From Eubacterium sp. (lineage in GTDB: Bacteria > Bacillota > Clostridia > Lachnospirales > Lachnospiraceae), in contig JAFZRN010000017.1 in assembly GCA_017619835.1 (NCBI GenBank), positions 1 to 64,000 on the forward strand: 64,000 nucleotides of DNA, read 5' to 3'. This document shows positions 8,045 through 17,670 of this stretch, in pieces. Both the position numbers and the translations under genes were made by a program. The notes under the pieces are model-generated. The model did not search any database, was not told where the DNA came from, and saw only the letters and a list, made by a program, of their open reading frames with translations. Each line of letters begins with the position of its first letter. The first letter of the stretch is position 1.

Positions 8045-8965
8045 ATGAAGATAGCGGTTCTGGGAATAGGCGGAGTCGGCGGCTATATGGCAGGAATGCT
8101 TGGAAAGACTGATTCGACTCTGACACTGGTTGCCCGGGGGGCAAGGAAGGAAGCTCTTCAAAAGGAAGGGCTAACGCTTCACAGCGACCTGAACGGTGAG
8201 ATCAAAGTAAAGCCGGACAGGGTGGTAAGTTCTGATGAGGTCGGTGAGCAGGATATTATCTTCCTTACGGTTAAAACCTTTGGGCTTGAACAGGCCTGCG
8301 ATGAGATAAGGGATAAGATAACAGACTCAACGATAATCGTTCCGGTTATGAACGGTGTTGATACCAGCGACAGAGTGAGAAAAGCTCTGGGGAAGGGTAT
8401 CGTGATCGATTCGGTGATCTATATCGTTACATTTCTGAATGCGGATTATTCGATCACTCAGCAGGGAGCATTTGCAACGGTTAAGTACGGTATCAAGAAA
8501 AAGGGTGTACTTTCCGACGAGGAGACAGAAGCTTTAGATAAGGTGACTAAGCTTTTTAAGGAAGCAGGGCTGGACAGCAAACTGAGTAAGGATATCGAAG
8601 CGGATATCTGGAAGAAGTATGTACTTAACTCTGCCTTTAATGTTGAAACCGCTTATTATGATAATACCATCGGTGAGCTTCAGGCTGATAAGGTTAAGAG
8701 CGAAGAGTATGAAGAACTGGTAAGAGAGAGCTACAGAGTTGCTAAAGCTAAAGGAGTGAATCTTACTGATGCCGATGTAGATGAAGTGATAAAGAAGTTT
8801 TATGCTTATGGGCCGGAGCTGACAAGCTCGCTTCAGAGAGATCTGAGGGACGGTAAGAATACTGAACTTGAGATATTCGGTGGATATCTTGTGCGAGAGG
8901 CTAAGGCTAATAATGTTGAAGTACCAATATCCGAAAGGATGTATGAGGGTATTAAAAGGAGATAG
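8045..8965 (+). CDS. Ketopantoate reductase family protein (ApbA/PanE)
   Basis: The 306-aa NADPH-dependent enzyme probably reduces 2-dehydropantoate to pantoate on the way to coenzyme A. It has an N-terminal Rossmann GIGGVGGYMAGML, then LTVKTFGLEQA, PVMNGVDTSDRVRKALG (substrate-binding Asn), and a C-terminal helical domain with SSLQRDLRDGKNTELE. I chose ATG 8045 because GGGGG (8032-8036) precedes it; GTG 8036 is an alternative three codons upstream. Distant relatives act on other 2-oxo acids, so the exact substrate is uncertain. Confidence 0.88.
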   Translation: MKIAVLGIGGVGGYMAGMLGKTDSTLTLVARGARKEALQKEGLTLHSDLNGEIKVKPDRVVSSDEVGEQDIIFLTVKTFGLEQACDEIRDKITDSTIIVPVMNGVDTSDRVRKALGKGIVIDSVIYIVTFLNADYSITQQGAFATVKYGIKKKGVLSDEETEALDKVTKLFKEAGLDSKLSKDIEADIWKKYVLNSAFNVETAYYDNTIGELQADKVKSEEYEELVRESYRVAKAKGVNLTDADVDEVIKKFYAYGPELTSSLQRDLRDGKNTELEIFGGYLVREAKANNVEVPISERMYEGIKRR

Positions 8966-8967
8966 AA

Positions 8968-9990
8968 ATGCAGTTAAAGAAACAGGATAACAATGTAAAT
9001 CAGGGCAATCAGCCGGGACAGCCGGCGATGACTTATAACGGGATCAATCCCGAGAACCCGCCACAGAATCCGTATAACGGTCAGCCCGAGGCTACGTATC
9101 TTAATGGTCAGCCTTTATCACAAAATGTTAACGGACAGCCTCAGATACCGAATGGTAATGCTCAGGCTCAGTCACCGTACAGGCAGGAATATACAACTCC
9201 GGCAGATTTTTACAGAAGACAGAAGGTTTCGTTCGCAGGTGCCATGAATTCCCAGCAGGGACAGTATGGTGGACCACAGCCAAATCCGTATGGAGGACCT
9301 CAGCAGTATAATAATGTGAATACTCTGCCGAATGTTCAGTATGATAATGTAGTCATCAAGGAAAAGAGTGGTGTTCCTTCATGGCTTATTGTTCTGATCG
9401 TACTTGCTGTTATCGGCGTAATAGGATATTTCGCTTTTGGTAAGGTTTTCGATGTATTCAAAAAAGCGGAATATATACCGGGTCGTTGTGAAGGAAACAC
9501 CTATACAAATGAATTCTTTGGATGCAAGGTGGATCTTGGTTCCGACTGGAGAGTCATAAAAAGTGTTTATGATGCAGAAAATGTAAAAAAGACTCTGGAT
9601 TCAAAGGTTTCGGTAACGGAATTCAGTGCACAGAATGACCTTACGATTGAGGCTTTAGGTGTTACGGTTGCACAGACTCCTTACAATATCAAGGCTGCCG
9701 GAACGGATATGGACAGGCTGATGGAACAGATGAAGGAAGCATATATTGAGGAAATGGAAGCAAGCGGCTATAACATAACCAACATTGAAAGAGAAACCAT
9801 GACCATAGCAGGTAAGACCTGCGAGGGCTTCAAGATGACCGGTAAAGTAGCCGGCGTAAGCATGGACCTCAGTATGGTTCAGTTTTATATGTTTAAAGAT
9901 AATTATGTTTGTGCTTTCTCTGCCGCTTCCACATCGGAAGGGAAATGCAAGCTGGTCATTTCCAATAATGTTAAAACGCTTGTTGAGTAG
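8968..9990 (+). CDS. Membrane-anchored protein with Pro/Gln/Asn-rich N-terminus
   Basis: 340 aa. Residues 1-125 are low-complexity, rich in N, Q, P and G, with repeated NGQP and NPYGGPQ motifs. One membrane helix follows (SWLIVLIVLAVIGVIGYFAF, about 138-157), then a 170-residue extracytoplasmic domain. The C-terminal domain has a lipoprotein-like beta/alpha pattern (NEFFGCKVDLGSDWRV, MTIAGKTCEGFKMTGKVAG). It begins 2 bp after the reductase stop, with AAAGGAGA as ribosome site. No named family is recognised and the function is unknown. Confidence 0.75.
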   Translation: MQLKKQDNNVNQGNQPGQPAMTYNGINPENPPQNPYNGQPEATYLNGQPLSQNVNGQPQIPNGNAQAQSPYRQEYTTPADFYRRQKVSFAGAMNSQQGQYGGPQPNPYGGPQQYNNVNTLPNVQYDNVVIKEKSGVPSWLIVLIVLAVIGVIGYFAFGKVFDVFKKAEYIPGRCEGNTYTNEFFGCKVDLGSDWRVIKSVYDAENVKKTLDSKVSVTEFSAQNDLTIEALGVTVAQTPYNIKAAGTDMDRLMEQMKEAYIEEMEASGYNITNIERETMTIAGKTCEGFKMTGKVAGVSMDLSMVQFYMFKDNYVCAFSAASTSEGKCKLVISNNVKTLVE

Positions 9991-10091
9991 GACACAAAAT
10001 TATCCCATTTTATTCATTAATTGTTCATTATGGATGTTCGCTTTTTGATAAAAACGTAACAGATATGATAATTTTCTAAATAAGCTCATAC

Positions 10092-10097
10092 TATAAT
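10092..10097 (+). promoter_or_regulatory. Probable -10 box for the DUF6273 surface protein
   Basis: A TATAAT lies about 45 bp before the start codon; the matching -35 is poor. Confidence 0.4.
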
Positions 10098-10142
10098 CAA
10101 GAATAGAGTTATGAAAAATACACTATTCAAGGAGGTTATTGT

Positions 10143-12077
10143 ATGAGAAAAATTAAAAAATCAGGGCAAATGATGTCGTTCATTACAGCGACTGTAATGC
10201 TGTTTTCCTTGTTCGGAGGCGTTATGTCAGGGAATATGGTCGCTAATGCTTCGGCATCGGTAAGTAATCCGAGAGTATCCGAGGATGGAACTGTGACGTG
10301 GGATAAGGTGCAGTTTGGAAACTATTATCAGGATGCCGAATATGAAACTGAGCCGATCAAGTGGAGAATTCTGGATATCGATGATAGCGGTAACGCATTT
10401 CTTCTTGCAGATCAGGCACTGGATAGTAAGAAATATAATAAAGTGTTCCAAGAAGTTACATGGGAAACCTGTACAGTAAGAGCATGGCTGAACGGAATCG
10501 GAGATTATGCTGAAGATGATGAGGCTTTTATCAATGCTGCGTTCAGCGAAGAGGAAAGAGCTGATATTATAGAATCAGATGTTGTAAATAATATTGCAAA
10601 TCCTGATTACGGAACATTAGGCGGAAAAGATACCAAAGATAAGGTATATCTTCTGTCTGTTCAGGAAGCATCAAATCCTGATTATGGATTTGATGAGGTA
10701 TTTGAGAATGAAGAAAGTGATACAAGACAGTCAAAGACATCGGATTATGCATATATTCAAGGTGCATGTCGCAGTAAGGATGCTGACTATTTAGGAAACT
10801 GCTGGTGGATGCTTCGTTCACCCGGAGCTAATACGAAGTACAATGCATATATCATTGATTCCGGCTGGGGTGGCACAGATGGTCATGATGTAGGACTTCT
10901 CGGCAGCGCTGTTCGTCCTGTATTACATATTAATCTGTCATCTACATATATAAAGGATGCCGGTACTGTTACTTCTAAAGGAGAAACTACAGAGGGAACA
11001 AACAAGAAGGCGGAAGAATATAGTAAACCGTCTATCTCTGAAAATGTTACTACATGGGACTGTGTTTACTTTGGAAGCTATAAGCAGACTGCGAAGTTTG
11101 AGAAACAGCCGATTGAGTGGCGTGTTCTTTCCGTAAACGGAAATGATGCATTAGTTGTAGCAGAAAAAGCATTGGATTATACTCCGGATAACAATTGGGA
11201 TTCAGATGATTCAAATGCTTTTGTCAGTGCTGCTTTCAGTGATGATGAACAAGATGCCATAATAGAGGCCGCTGAAGTTAACAATGAAAAAGTATTTCTT
11301 TTATCTACAGATGAAATATCAAATCCTAATTATGGATTTGATAAGAATATGTATGAAGAAAGTAAGACAAGACGTGTAAAGTCTTCGGATTATGCGCATT
11401 ATAACGGGGCTGATCATTGTTATACAGTTTCCGAATTCGTAGGATATTGCTGGTGGCTGCTTCGTTCGCCCGGTAATGAAGACGGTGAACTCTCATTTGT
11501 ATTTCCTTCTGGCGGTGCCAGCCTAGATTTTATTAAAGATGTTCATTATGCCATATGTCCCGCTATGCATATTGATCTGTCATCTTCATATGTGACTTCT
11601 GCAGGAACTTTTACGTGTGCAAGCAATCTTAAACCGGAAGATATACAGCAGTCACAGCCTGTTGTAGAACCACAGCCTGAGGTAGAGCCTCAGCCCGAGC
11701 AGAAAGAAGAAGAAAAGCCTGCTCCTAAGCAGCCGGCACCCGAACCCACACCGGACCAGTTTAAGGAAGCGATTGAGACATCGACTACACCTGCTGCTAC
11801 GGCTACTCCTGCGCCTGTAGCAGACAACAAGACTACAGTAAGCATTAAGAACAAGTCCACGATCAAGAAGAGTACAAAGATCAAGATCAAGGATGATGAT
11901 ACGATCAAAAAGGTTACCCTTAACGGAAAAAAGATAAGTATTAAAAAGAATAAAAAGAGCATTACGATAAAGCTTAAATCTTATAAGAAAGCACTTAAGA
12001 AAAAGGGTAAGTGGAATAAGCTTGTCATAACCGATGCAAAGGGTAACAAGAAGACAATCAAGTTTAAAACAAAGTAA
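10143..12077 (+). CDS. Secreted protein with two DUF6273 domains
   Basis: 644 aa. A signal peptide (residues 1-37, ending near NMVANA) precedes two DUF6273-like domains at about 50-275 and 300-490. Both share WDKVQFGNY or WDCVYFGSY at the start, KWRIL / EWRVL, CWWMLRSPG / CWWLLRSPG and RPVLHINLSSTYI / CPAMHIDLSSSYV at the end. A Pro/Glu-rich linker and a roughly 80-residue very Lys-rich C-terminus (KKGKWNKLVITDAKGNKKT) follow; the latter may bind cell-wall polymers. It is monocistronic, with AAGGAGG before ATG and a strong terminator behind. The same domain recurs at the end of the TIR protein at 52620. Function unknown; a surface-binding role is inferred. Confidence 0.8.
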   Translation: MRKIKKSGQMMSFITATVMLFSLFGGVMSGNMVANASASVSNPRVSEDGTVTWDKVQFGNYYQDAEYETEPIKWRILDIDDSGNAFLLADQALDSKKYNKVFQEVTWETCTVRAWLNGIGDYAEDDEAFINAAFSEEERADIIESDVVNNIANPDYGTLGGKDTKDKVYLLSVQEASNPDYGFDEVFENEESDTRQSKTSDYAYIQGACRSKDADYLGNCWWMLRSPGANTKYNAYIIDSGWGGTDGHDVGLLGSAVRPVLHINLSSTYIKDAGTVTSKGETTEGTNKKAEEYSKPSISENVTTWDCVYFGSYKQTAKFEKQPIEWRVLSVNGNDALVVAEKALDYTPDNNWDSDDSNAFVSAAFSDDEQDAIIEAAEVNNEKVFLLSTDEISNPNYGFDKNMYEESKTRRVKSSDYAHYNGADHCYTVSEFVGYCWWLLRSPGNEDGELSFVFPSGGASLDFIKDVHYAICPAMHIDLSSSYVTSAGTFTCASNLKPEDIQQSQPVVEPQPEVEPQPEQKEEEKPAPKQPAPEPTPDQFKEAIETSTTPAATATPAPVADNKTTVSIKNKSTIKKSTKIKIKDDDTIKKVTLNGKKISIKKNKKSITIKLKSYKKALKKKGKWNKLVITDAKGNKKTIKFKTK

Positions 12078-12085
12078 TCAGTATC

Positions 12086-12116
12086 GTGCCGGAAGAAATA
12101 TCTTCCGGCACTTTCT
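12086..12116 (+). terminator. Terminator of the DUF6273 surface gene
   Basis: GTGCCGGAAGA / TCTTCCGGCAC, an 11-bp stem with a 4-nt loop followed by TTTCTTT. Confidence 0.88.
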
Positions 12117-12141
12117 TTATATGGAATGAACCGGAGGTTAG

Positions 12142-12150
12142 TGTTATAAT
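12142..12150 (+). promoter_or_regulatory. Extended -10 promoter of the SDR gene
   Basis: TGTTATAAT (TGn plus TATAAT) lies 34 bp before the start codon. Confidence 0.5.
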
Positions 12151-12183
12151 GATGGGGAACGAATTCCGGGGGAGGAAGACGAG

Positions 12184-12966
12184 ATGAAGAATACATATGC
12201 GGTTGTGACCGGTGCCAGCAGCGGGCTCGGTGTTGAATTTGCAAAGCAGCTTTCCGAAAGGGGCTACAAGCTGGTACTTGTGGCGCGCCGAAAGGAGAAG
12301 CTCGAGCAGGTGCAGAAGATACTTAAGACCGAGAGCAAAGTCATCACTGCCGACCTAAGCGACAGGTCAGAGTGTGTGAGAGTTGTCGAGGAGCTGAAGG
12401 ATCTCGATGTCGAGGTATTCATCAACAACGCGGGCTTCGGTGACTGCGGCAGATTCTACGAGACCGATATCAATAAAGAGCTTGGTATGATAGATGTAAA
12501 TGTCACGGCTGTTCACATTCTTATGAAGCTGATGCTGATGAAGATGAAGGGCAAAGTGAGCGGTGCATATATACTTAACGTTGCGTCCTCCGCAGGACTT
12601 TTCCCGGGCGGCCCGTATATGGCAACCTACTATGCAACAAAGGCATATGTGACCAGCCTTACCCAGTCGGTGGCAAGGGAGATGAAGGAGGATGGAAGCG
12701 ATATGTATATCGGTGCTCTCTGTCCCGGACCTGTTGATACGGAGTTTAATGAAGTTGCGGATGTGGAATTTGCGCTTAGAGGAATTGCTCCGAAGGACTG
12801 CGTGGAATATGCCCTGAAGCAGATGTTTAAGTATAGAAAACAGATCATTGTTCCTACGCTCAGGATGAAGCTTGCGGTATTCGGACCGAGACTCCTTCCG
12901 AGAGAGCAGGTGGTTGCGATCACCAGCCGTCAGCAGAGAAAGAAAAAGGATTTCAGTGAGAATTAA
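12184..12966 (+). CDS. Short-chain dehydrogenase/reductase
   Basis: 260-aa classical SDR. TGASSGLGVEFAKQL (residues about 9-23) is the NAD(P)-binding motif, LVARRKEKLE favours NADP(H), NNAG is present, and the catalytic Ser-Tyr-Lys is seen as NVASSAG ... YYATKAYV. It belongs to the DltE/YdfG-like group of general oxidoreductases. GGAGGAAG precedes ATG 12184. Substrate unknown; it appears to be a single gene with its own promoter. Confidence 0.9.
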   Translation: MKNTYAVVTGASSGLGVEFAKQLSERGYKLVLVARRKEKLEQVQKILKTESKVITADLSDRSECVRVVEELKDLDVEVFINNAGFGDCGRFYETDINKELGMIDVNVTAVHILMKLMLMKMKGKVSGAYILNVASSAGLFPGGPYMATYYATKAYVTSLTQSVAREMKEDGSDMYIGALCPGPVDTEFNEVADVEFALRGIAPKDCVEYALKQMFKYRKQIIVPTLRMKLAVFGPRLLPREQVVAITSRQQRKKKDFSEN

Positions 12967-12968
12967 TC

Positions 12969-12997
12969 TTCTCATATGAATATATATTTGTTATAAT
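12969..12997 (+). promoter_or_regulatory. Promoter of the desulfoferrodoxin gene
   Basis: TTCTCA, 17-bp spacer, TATAAT, 37 bp ahead of the start codon. Confidence 0.5.
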
Positions 12998-13034
12998 CAA
13001 GAAGGCATTTATAAGCAATAAAGGAGGGTACAAA

Positions 13035-13409
13035 ATGAAGGTTTTTAAATGTACAAAGTGTGGCAATATGATCTCTTATCTTGAGAAGGATGCATGCGAT
13101 GTAAAGTGCTGCGGCGAGACTATGGTTGAGATAGTTCCCAACACTACTGATGCAGCAGGCGAGAAGCATGTTCCCGTTATCGAGGTTGATGGAAATATCG
13201 TTACCGTTAAGGTTGGTTCGGTTGAGCACCCCATGATGGATGCACATTACATCCAGTGGATAGCTATCGAGACCGAGCAGGGAAGACAGCGTAAGACTCT
13301 TGCTCCGACAGATAAGCCCGAGGCAACATTTGCCCTCGTTGACGGTGACAAGGTTGTTGAAGCATATGAATATTGCAATCTTCACGGACTCTGGAAGGCA
13401 GAAGCTTAG
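13035..13409 (+). CDS. dfx: Desulfoferrodoxin (superoxide reductase)
   Basis: The 124-aa iron protein reduces superoxide to hydrogen peroxide in anaerobes. The N-terminal desulforedoxin-like centre has C6xxC9 and C25C26 (KCTKCGNM ... VKCCGET). The catalytic domain carries the iron ligands: EKHVPVIE, VEHPMMDAHYIQWI and the C-terminal CNLHGLW. The Glu of the EKHVP motif is the conserved active-site residue of 2Fe-type enzymes. Ribosome site AAAGGAGGG. The gene downstream starts 7 bp later. Confidence 0.95.
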   Translation: MKVFKCTKCGNMISYLEKDACDVKCCGETMVEIVPNTTDAAGEKHVPVIEVDGNIVTVKVGSVEHPMMDAHYIQWIAIETEQGRQRKTLAPTDKPEATFALVDGDKVVEAYEYCNLHGLWKAEA

Positions 13410-13415
13410 ATTAAA

Positions 13416-13997
13416 ATGAACTTATCGACTATAAAAGAAAAAAACTGGTATAAGCACCTTGCGACCATTACGGAGCATAAGATCGAGGTGGGAAAGAACT
13501 GCTTTAAATGCGGTCTCTATAAGCAGGGACTGCTGCATGACCTTTCCAAATATTCCCCGACCGAGTTCCTGGTGGGCGCAAAGTATTACCAGGGGAACAG
13601 AAGCCCCAACGATGCCGAAAGGGAAGACCGAGGTTATACCACTTCCTGGCTGCATCATAAGGGCCGGAACAAGCACCATCTGGAGTACTGGATGGATTAT
13701 GATCTGGTCAAGAGAGACGGAAGCATGATCGGTATGAAGATGCCGGATAATTATATCGTGGAAATGTTCTGTGACAGGGTTGCTGCAAGCAAGATATACC
13801 ACAGAGAGAATTATACCGACAGGACCGCACTCGATTACTTTGTAAATGGCAAGGCAAAGGGTGCCATGCATCCATATGTAAGGAAAAAGTTGCTGCTTTT
13901 ACTTACGATGCTCGCTGAAAAGGGCGAAGAAGAAACCTTCAGATATGCAAAGAGATATATGAAGGCTTACAGGAAATATCTTAAGAGACATAAGTAA
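13416..13997 (+). CDS. DUF5662-like protein
   Basis: 193 aa. It has a His/Asp-rich pattern HDLSKYSPTEF ... WLHHKGRNKHHLEYWMDY, resembling HD-domain metal-binding motifs, and matches the family called DUF5662 from memory. It sits 7 bp after desulfoferrodoxin and 10 bp before dnaE, so it is probably translated from a common message. The start has no strong ribosome site, consistent with coupling. No function is known. Confidence 0.75.
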   Translation: MNLSTIKEKNWYKHLATITEHKIEVGKNCFKCGLYKQGLLHDLSKYSPTEFLVGAKYYQGNRSPNDAEREDRGYTTSWLHHKGRNKHHLEYWMDYDLVKRDGSMIGMKMPDNYIVEMFCDRVAASKIYHRENYTDRTALDYFVNGKAKGAMHPYVRKKLLLLLTMLAEKGEEETFRYAKRYMKAYRKYLKRHK

Positions 13998-14007
13998 AGG
14001 AACTGAC

Positions 14008-17000
14008 ATGTCATTTACTCATTTACATGTGCATACACAGTACAGCTTACTGGACGGCTCGGCAAAGATTGCCGAGCTTGTTTCACGTGCAAAGGATCTG
14101 GGATTTGACAGTTTGGCCATCACCGATCACGGCGTAATGTACGGCGCGATCTACTTTTACAAGGAATGCTTAAGACGCGGGATCAAGCCGATAATCGGCT
14201 GCGAAGTCTATGTGTCTCCGGGCTCCCGCTTCGACCGTGAGGTGGGCGACAATGATGAAAGATATTATCACCTCATCCTTCTTGCCGAAAATGATGAGGG
14301 CTATAAGAATCTTTCCAGGATAGTTTCAAAGGGATTTACCGAGGGCTTCTACTATAAGCCCCGTGTGGATAAAGAGGTTTTAAGAGAGTATCACGAAGGT
14401 ATAATCTGTCTCTCGGCATGTCTTCAGGGCGAGGTGGCATTTTACCTCAGAAGAAGGCTCTATGATGAGGCAAAGAAGGTCGCTCTGGAATACAGGGACA
14501 TCTTCGGTGAGGGTAACTACTTCCTTGAGATGCAGGATCACGGACTTTCAGAGGATACTCTTGTCAATACGGACCTTATGCGTATGTCACAGGAGACGGG
14601 GATCGAGCTTGTATGCACAAATGATTCCCATTATGTAATGGCCGAGGACTGGGAGGCACATGATATACTTCTCTGCATCCAGACCAATGCTCTTGTGGAT
14701 GACGAAAACAGAATGCGCTATGAGGGCGGACAGTATTATCTCAAATCCGAGGAGGAGATGAGAAAGCTCTTCCCTTATGCTGAGCAGGCTCTTGAGAATA
14801 CTCATAAGATTGCAGAGAGATGTAACGTAAATATCGTCTTCGGTGAGCAGAAGATACCGAAGTTCGATGTTCCGGACGGTTTTGGCGGAGCATATCAGTA
14901 TCTGATATATCTCTGCGTGAACGGACTCAATGAAAGATATGATCTTAAGATAGATATAGAGGATGTATTTGATAACGTGCTCGAGACCGGGGAAGAGGAT
15001 ATCCCCGAAGATCCCGCTCTGGCGAGACAGGTCGATGAAGAGACCGGAAGCAGGATAGTAAGCAGGATCAGGGAAGTTTACGTTAAAGAAGATACGCCCG
15101 AAAATGAGAAGGAGCTGATAGAGAGACTCCTCTATGAGCTTGAAACGATAAAGAACATGGGCTATGTGGATTATTTCCTCATAGTTTGGGACTTCATTAA
15201 TTATGCGCGTGAGCATGGAGTGGGCGTAGGCCCCGGACGAGGCTCCGCTGCGGGAAGTATTGTTTCATATTGTCTTAAGATCACTAATATAGATCCGATA
15301 AGATACAGTCTTATCTTCGAGAGATTCCTTAATCCCGAACGTGTATCCATGCCGGATATAGATGTGGATTTCGAACCTGAGGGAAGACAGAAGGTAATCG
15401 ACTATGTTTCCGAAAAATACGGAGAAGAAAAGGTTGTTCAGATAGTTACCTTCGGAACACTTGCTCCCCGTAACTGTATCAGGGATGTTGGAAGAGCTCT
15501 TGCAGTTCCGCTTATGAAGGTGGATATGGTTGCTAAGTCCATCCCCGGAACTCCGGGCATGACTATTGATAGAGCCTTAAAGGAAAGTCCCGACTTTAAA
15601 AAATTTTATAATGAAGATGAAGAGATAAAATATCTTGTGGATATGTCAAGAAAGCTGGAAGGCCTTCCGAGACATGCATCCATGCATGCTGCCGGAGTTG
15701 TTATCGGCAGCGAACCGATCGTGGAATATGTGCCTCTCTGTAAGAACGGCGATGCGGTTACGACACAGTATGAGAAGGATACCCTTGAGGAGCTGGGACT
15801 CCTTAAGATGGACTTCCTGGGACTGAGAAACCTTACCGTTATCCAGGATACCGTAAAAAGCGTAAAGCAGCGTCTGGGAGAGGATATTGATATAGAGAAT
15901 CTTGAGATGACCGATCCGAAGGTTTTCAAGCTTATCGCTTCGGGAAGATGCGACGGTATATTCCAGCTTGAGAGTACCGGTATGCAGAGCTTCATGAAGG
16001 AGCTCAGGCCTCAGAGTATTGAGGATGTTATCGCCGGAATCTCGCTTTACCGTCCGGGTCCCATGGACTTTATTCCCCAGTATATAAAGGGTAAAGATTC
16101 CACAGAGGCCATTAAGTATGATACTCCCGAGCTTGAGCCGATACTTGAAGCTACCTACGGCTGTATAGTCTATCAGGAACAGGTTATGCAGATCGTTATG
16201 GCACTCGGTGGCTACAGCCTGGGAAGATCCGACCTTGTGCGCCGTGCAATGTCCAAGAAGAAGGCCGGTGTAATGGAGAAGGAGAGGGAATACTTCGTCT
16301 ACGGTAACGAGGAGATGGGCGTTCCCGGCTGTATCAAAAACGGCATCAGTGAAGAGATTGCAAATAAGATATTTGATGAGATGACGGACTTCGCAAGCTA
16401 CGCATTTAATAAGTCCCATGCTGCGGCTTATGCAGTGGTAGCCTATCAGACGGCGTATCTTAAATGTTATTATCCGCTGGACTTTATGGCGGCGCTCCTT
16501 ACTTCGGTAAAGGATCACCCGGATAAACTCCAGAAATATATGGACGCTACTAAGAAGATGGGAATAAAGATCCTGCCGCCCGATGTTAATGAAGGCCAAG
16601 GCGAATTCTCCGTTTCGGGTGATGCCATCAGATACGGAATGTCTGCTATCAAGTCAGTTGGTGATTCCGTAGTCGAATCAGTCTTAAGAGAAAGAAATGA
16701 AAACGGACTCTTTAAGGATTTCAAGGACTTCCTGGACAGGATGTTCGGAAGAGAAGCCACAAAGAGGACTATAGAAAACTTTATCATGGCCGGCGCATTT
16801 GACGGATTCGGAAAGAACCGTAAGCAGCTCATGATGGTCTATCCGATAATCATGGCGCAGGTTACTGATGAGAGAAAGAAGAATGCAACCGGACAGATGT
16901 CGCTGCTTGACTTTATGGGCGAAGCCGAAAAGGAAGCCTTCGATGTCGAGTATCCGGAAGTGCCGGAATTCTCGAAGGATATACTCCTCAGCGGAGAGAA

Positions 17001-17652
17001 GGAAGTCCTGGGCTTCTATGTAAGCGGGCATCCTCTCGATGACGTTAGAGAGATAATCGAAAAAGAGACAGATATCTCATCGGCTGATTTTATAGCTGAA
17101 AATGACGAGGAAGACGGAACAGTTGCCGGAGAGCCTGCAGCAAAGGACGGCTATACCTATTCCATTGGCGGACTTATCTCGGAAGTTACGGGAAAGATAA
17201 CGAAGCATAATGAGAATATGGCATTCATCAAGCTCGAGGACCTGTATGGAACTCTCGAGATAATCGTTTTCCCGAAGACCTATGAAAAGTACAGAGGCCT
17301 TATCGAGAAGGGTAAGCCGGTAATCGTAAAGGGACGTGCACAGATATCAGAACGTGAGAGCAAGATGATCGCGTCCGAGATAAGTTCCCTGGATGACATA
17401 CTACAGCAAAATGAGGCCAAGAATCACGAGCTCTGGATCCTTATGGAGACAGAGGAAGAGATGAAGAAAAAGCAGAGTGATCTGAATACGGTGCTTAAAG
17501 AACATATGGGCTTCACGCCTGTATATATCCAGATCAGGGATATCAAAAAAGCAGTAAAAGCATATATCAATGTAGACCTGAATTCCGGAGTTGAGGAAGC
17601 ACTCAAGCTGGAATTCGGAGGTGACAGAGTGTTAGTGAGAGATAAGAAGTAG
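14008..17652 (+). CDS. dnaE: DNA polymerase III alpha subunit
   Basis: 1214 aa, replicative DNA polymerase of the DnaE class (the second polymerase next to PolC in Firmicutes). PHP domain at the start (FTHLHVHTQYSLLDGSAKI); palm motifs GVGPGRGSAAGSIVSYCL (about 408-425) and MPDIDVDFEPEGR; later FNKSHAAAYAVVAYQTAYLK; a C-terminal OB-fold (GGLISEVTGKITKHNENMAF). Starts at ATG 14008 preceded by AAAGGAAC. The length is somewhat greater than many DnaE proteins. A short acidic insert lies at about residues 330-345. Confidence 0.96.
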   Translation: MSFTHLHVHTQYSLLDGSAKIAELVSRAKDLGFDSLAITDHGVMYGAIYFYKECLRRGIKPIIGCEVYVSPGSRFDREVGDNDERYYHLILLAENDEGYKNLSRIVSKGFTEGFYYKPRVDKEVLREYHEGIICLSACLQGEVAFYLRRRLYDEAKKVALEYRDIFGEGNYFLEMQDHGLSEDTLVNTDLMRMSQETGIELVCTNDSHYVMAEDWEAHDILLCIQTNALVDDENRMRYEGGQYYLKSEEEMRKLFPYAEQALENTHKIAERCNVNIVFGEQKIPKFDVPDGFGGAYQYLIYLCVNGLNERYDLKIDIEDVFDNVLETGEEDIPEDPALARQVDEETGSRIVSRIREVYVKEDTPENEKELIERLLYELETIKNMGYVDYFLIVWDFINYAREHGVGVGPGRGSAAGSIVSYCLKITNIDPIRYSLIFERFLNPERVSMPDIDVDFEPEGRQKVIDYVSEKYGEEKVVQIVTFGTLAPRNCIRDVGRALAVPLMKVDMVAKSIPGTPGMTIDRALKESPDFKKFYNEDEEIKYLVDMSRKLEGLPRHASMHAAGVVIGSEPIVEYVPLCKNGDAVTTQYEKDTLEELGLLKMDFLGLRNLTVIQDTVKSVKQRLGEDIDIENLEMTDPKVFKLIASGRCDGIFQLESTGMQSFMKELRPQSIEDVIAGISLYRPGPMDFIPQYIKGKDSTEAIKYDTPELEPILEATYGCIVYQEQVMQIVMALGGYSLGRSDLVRRAMSKKKAGVMEKEREYFVYGNEEMGVPGCIKNGISEEIANKIFDEMTDFASYAFNKSHAAAYAVVAYQTAYLKCYYPLDFMAALLTSVKDHPDKLQKYMDATKKMGIKILPPDVNEGQGEFSVSGDAIRYGMSAIKSVGDSVVESVLRERNENGLFKDFKDFLDRMFGREATKRTIENFIMAGAFDGFGKNRKQLMMVYPIIMAQVTDERKKNATGQMSLLDFMGEAEKEAFDVEYPEVPEFSKDILLSGEKEVLGFYVSGHPLDDVREIIEKETDISSADFIAENDEEDGTVAGEPAAKDGYTYSIGGLISEVTGKITKHNENMAFIKLEDLYGTLEIIVFPKTYEKYRGLIEKGKPVIVKGRAQISERESKMIASEISSLDDILQQNEAKNHELWILMETEEEMKKKQSDLNTVLKEHMGFTPVYIQIRDIKKAVKAYINVDLNSGVEEALKLEFGGDRVLVRDKK

Positions 17653-17670
17653 TTACTTAGGAGGATAAGG

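Noticed and set aside
11640..12077. Lys/Pro-rich end of the DUF6273 surface protein as a separate gene
   Set aside because: It is in frame with and continuous to the main protein; minus-strand frames here are shadows.
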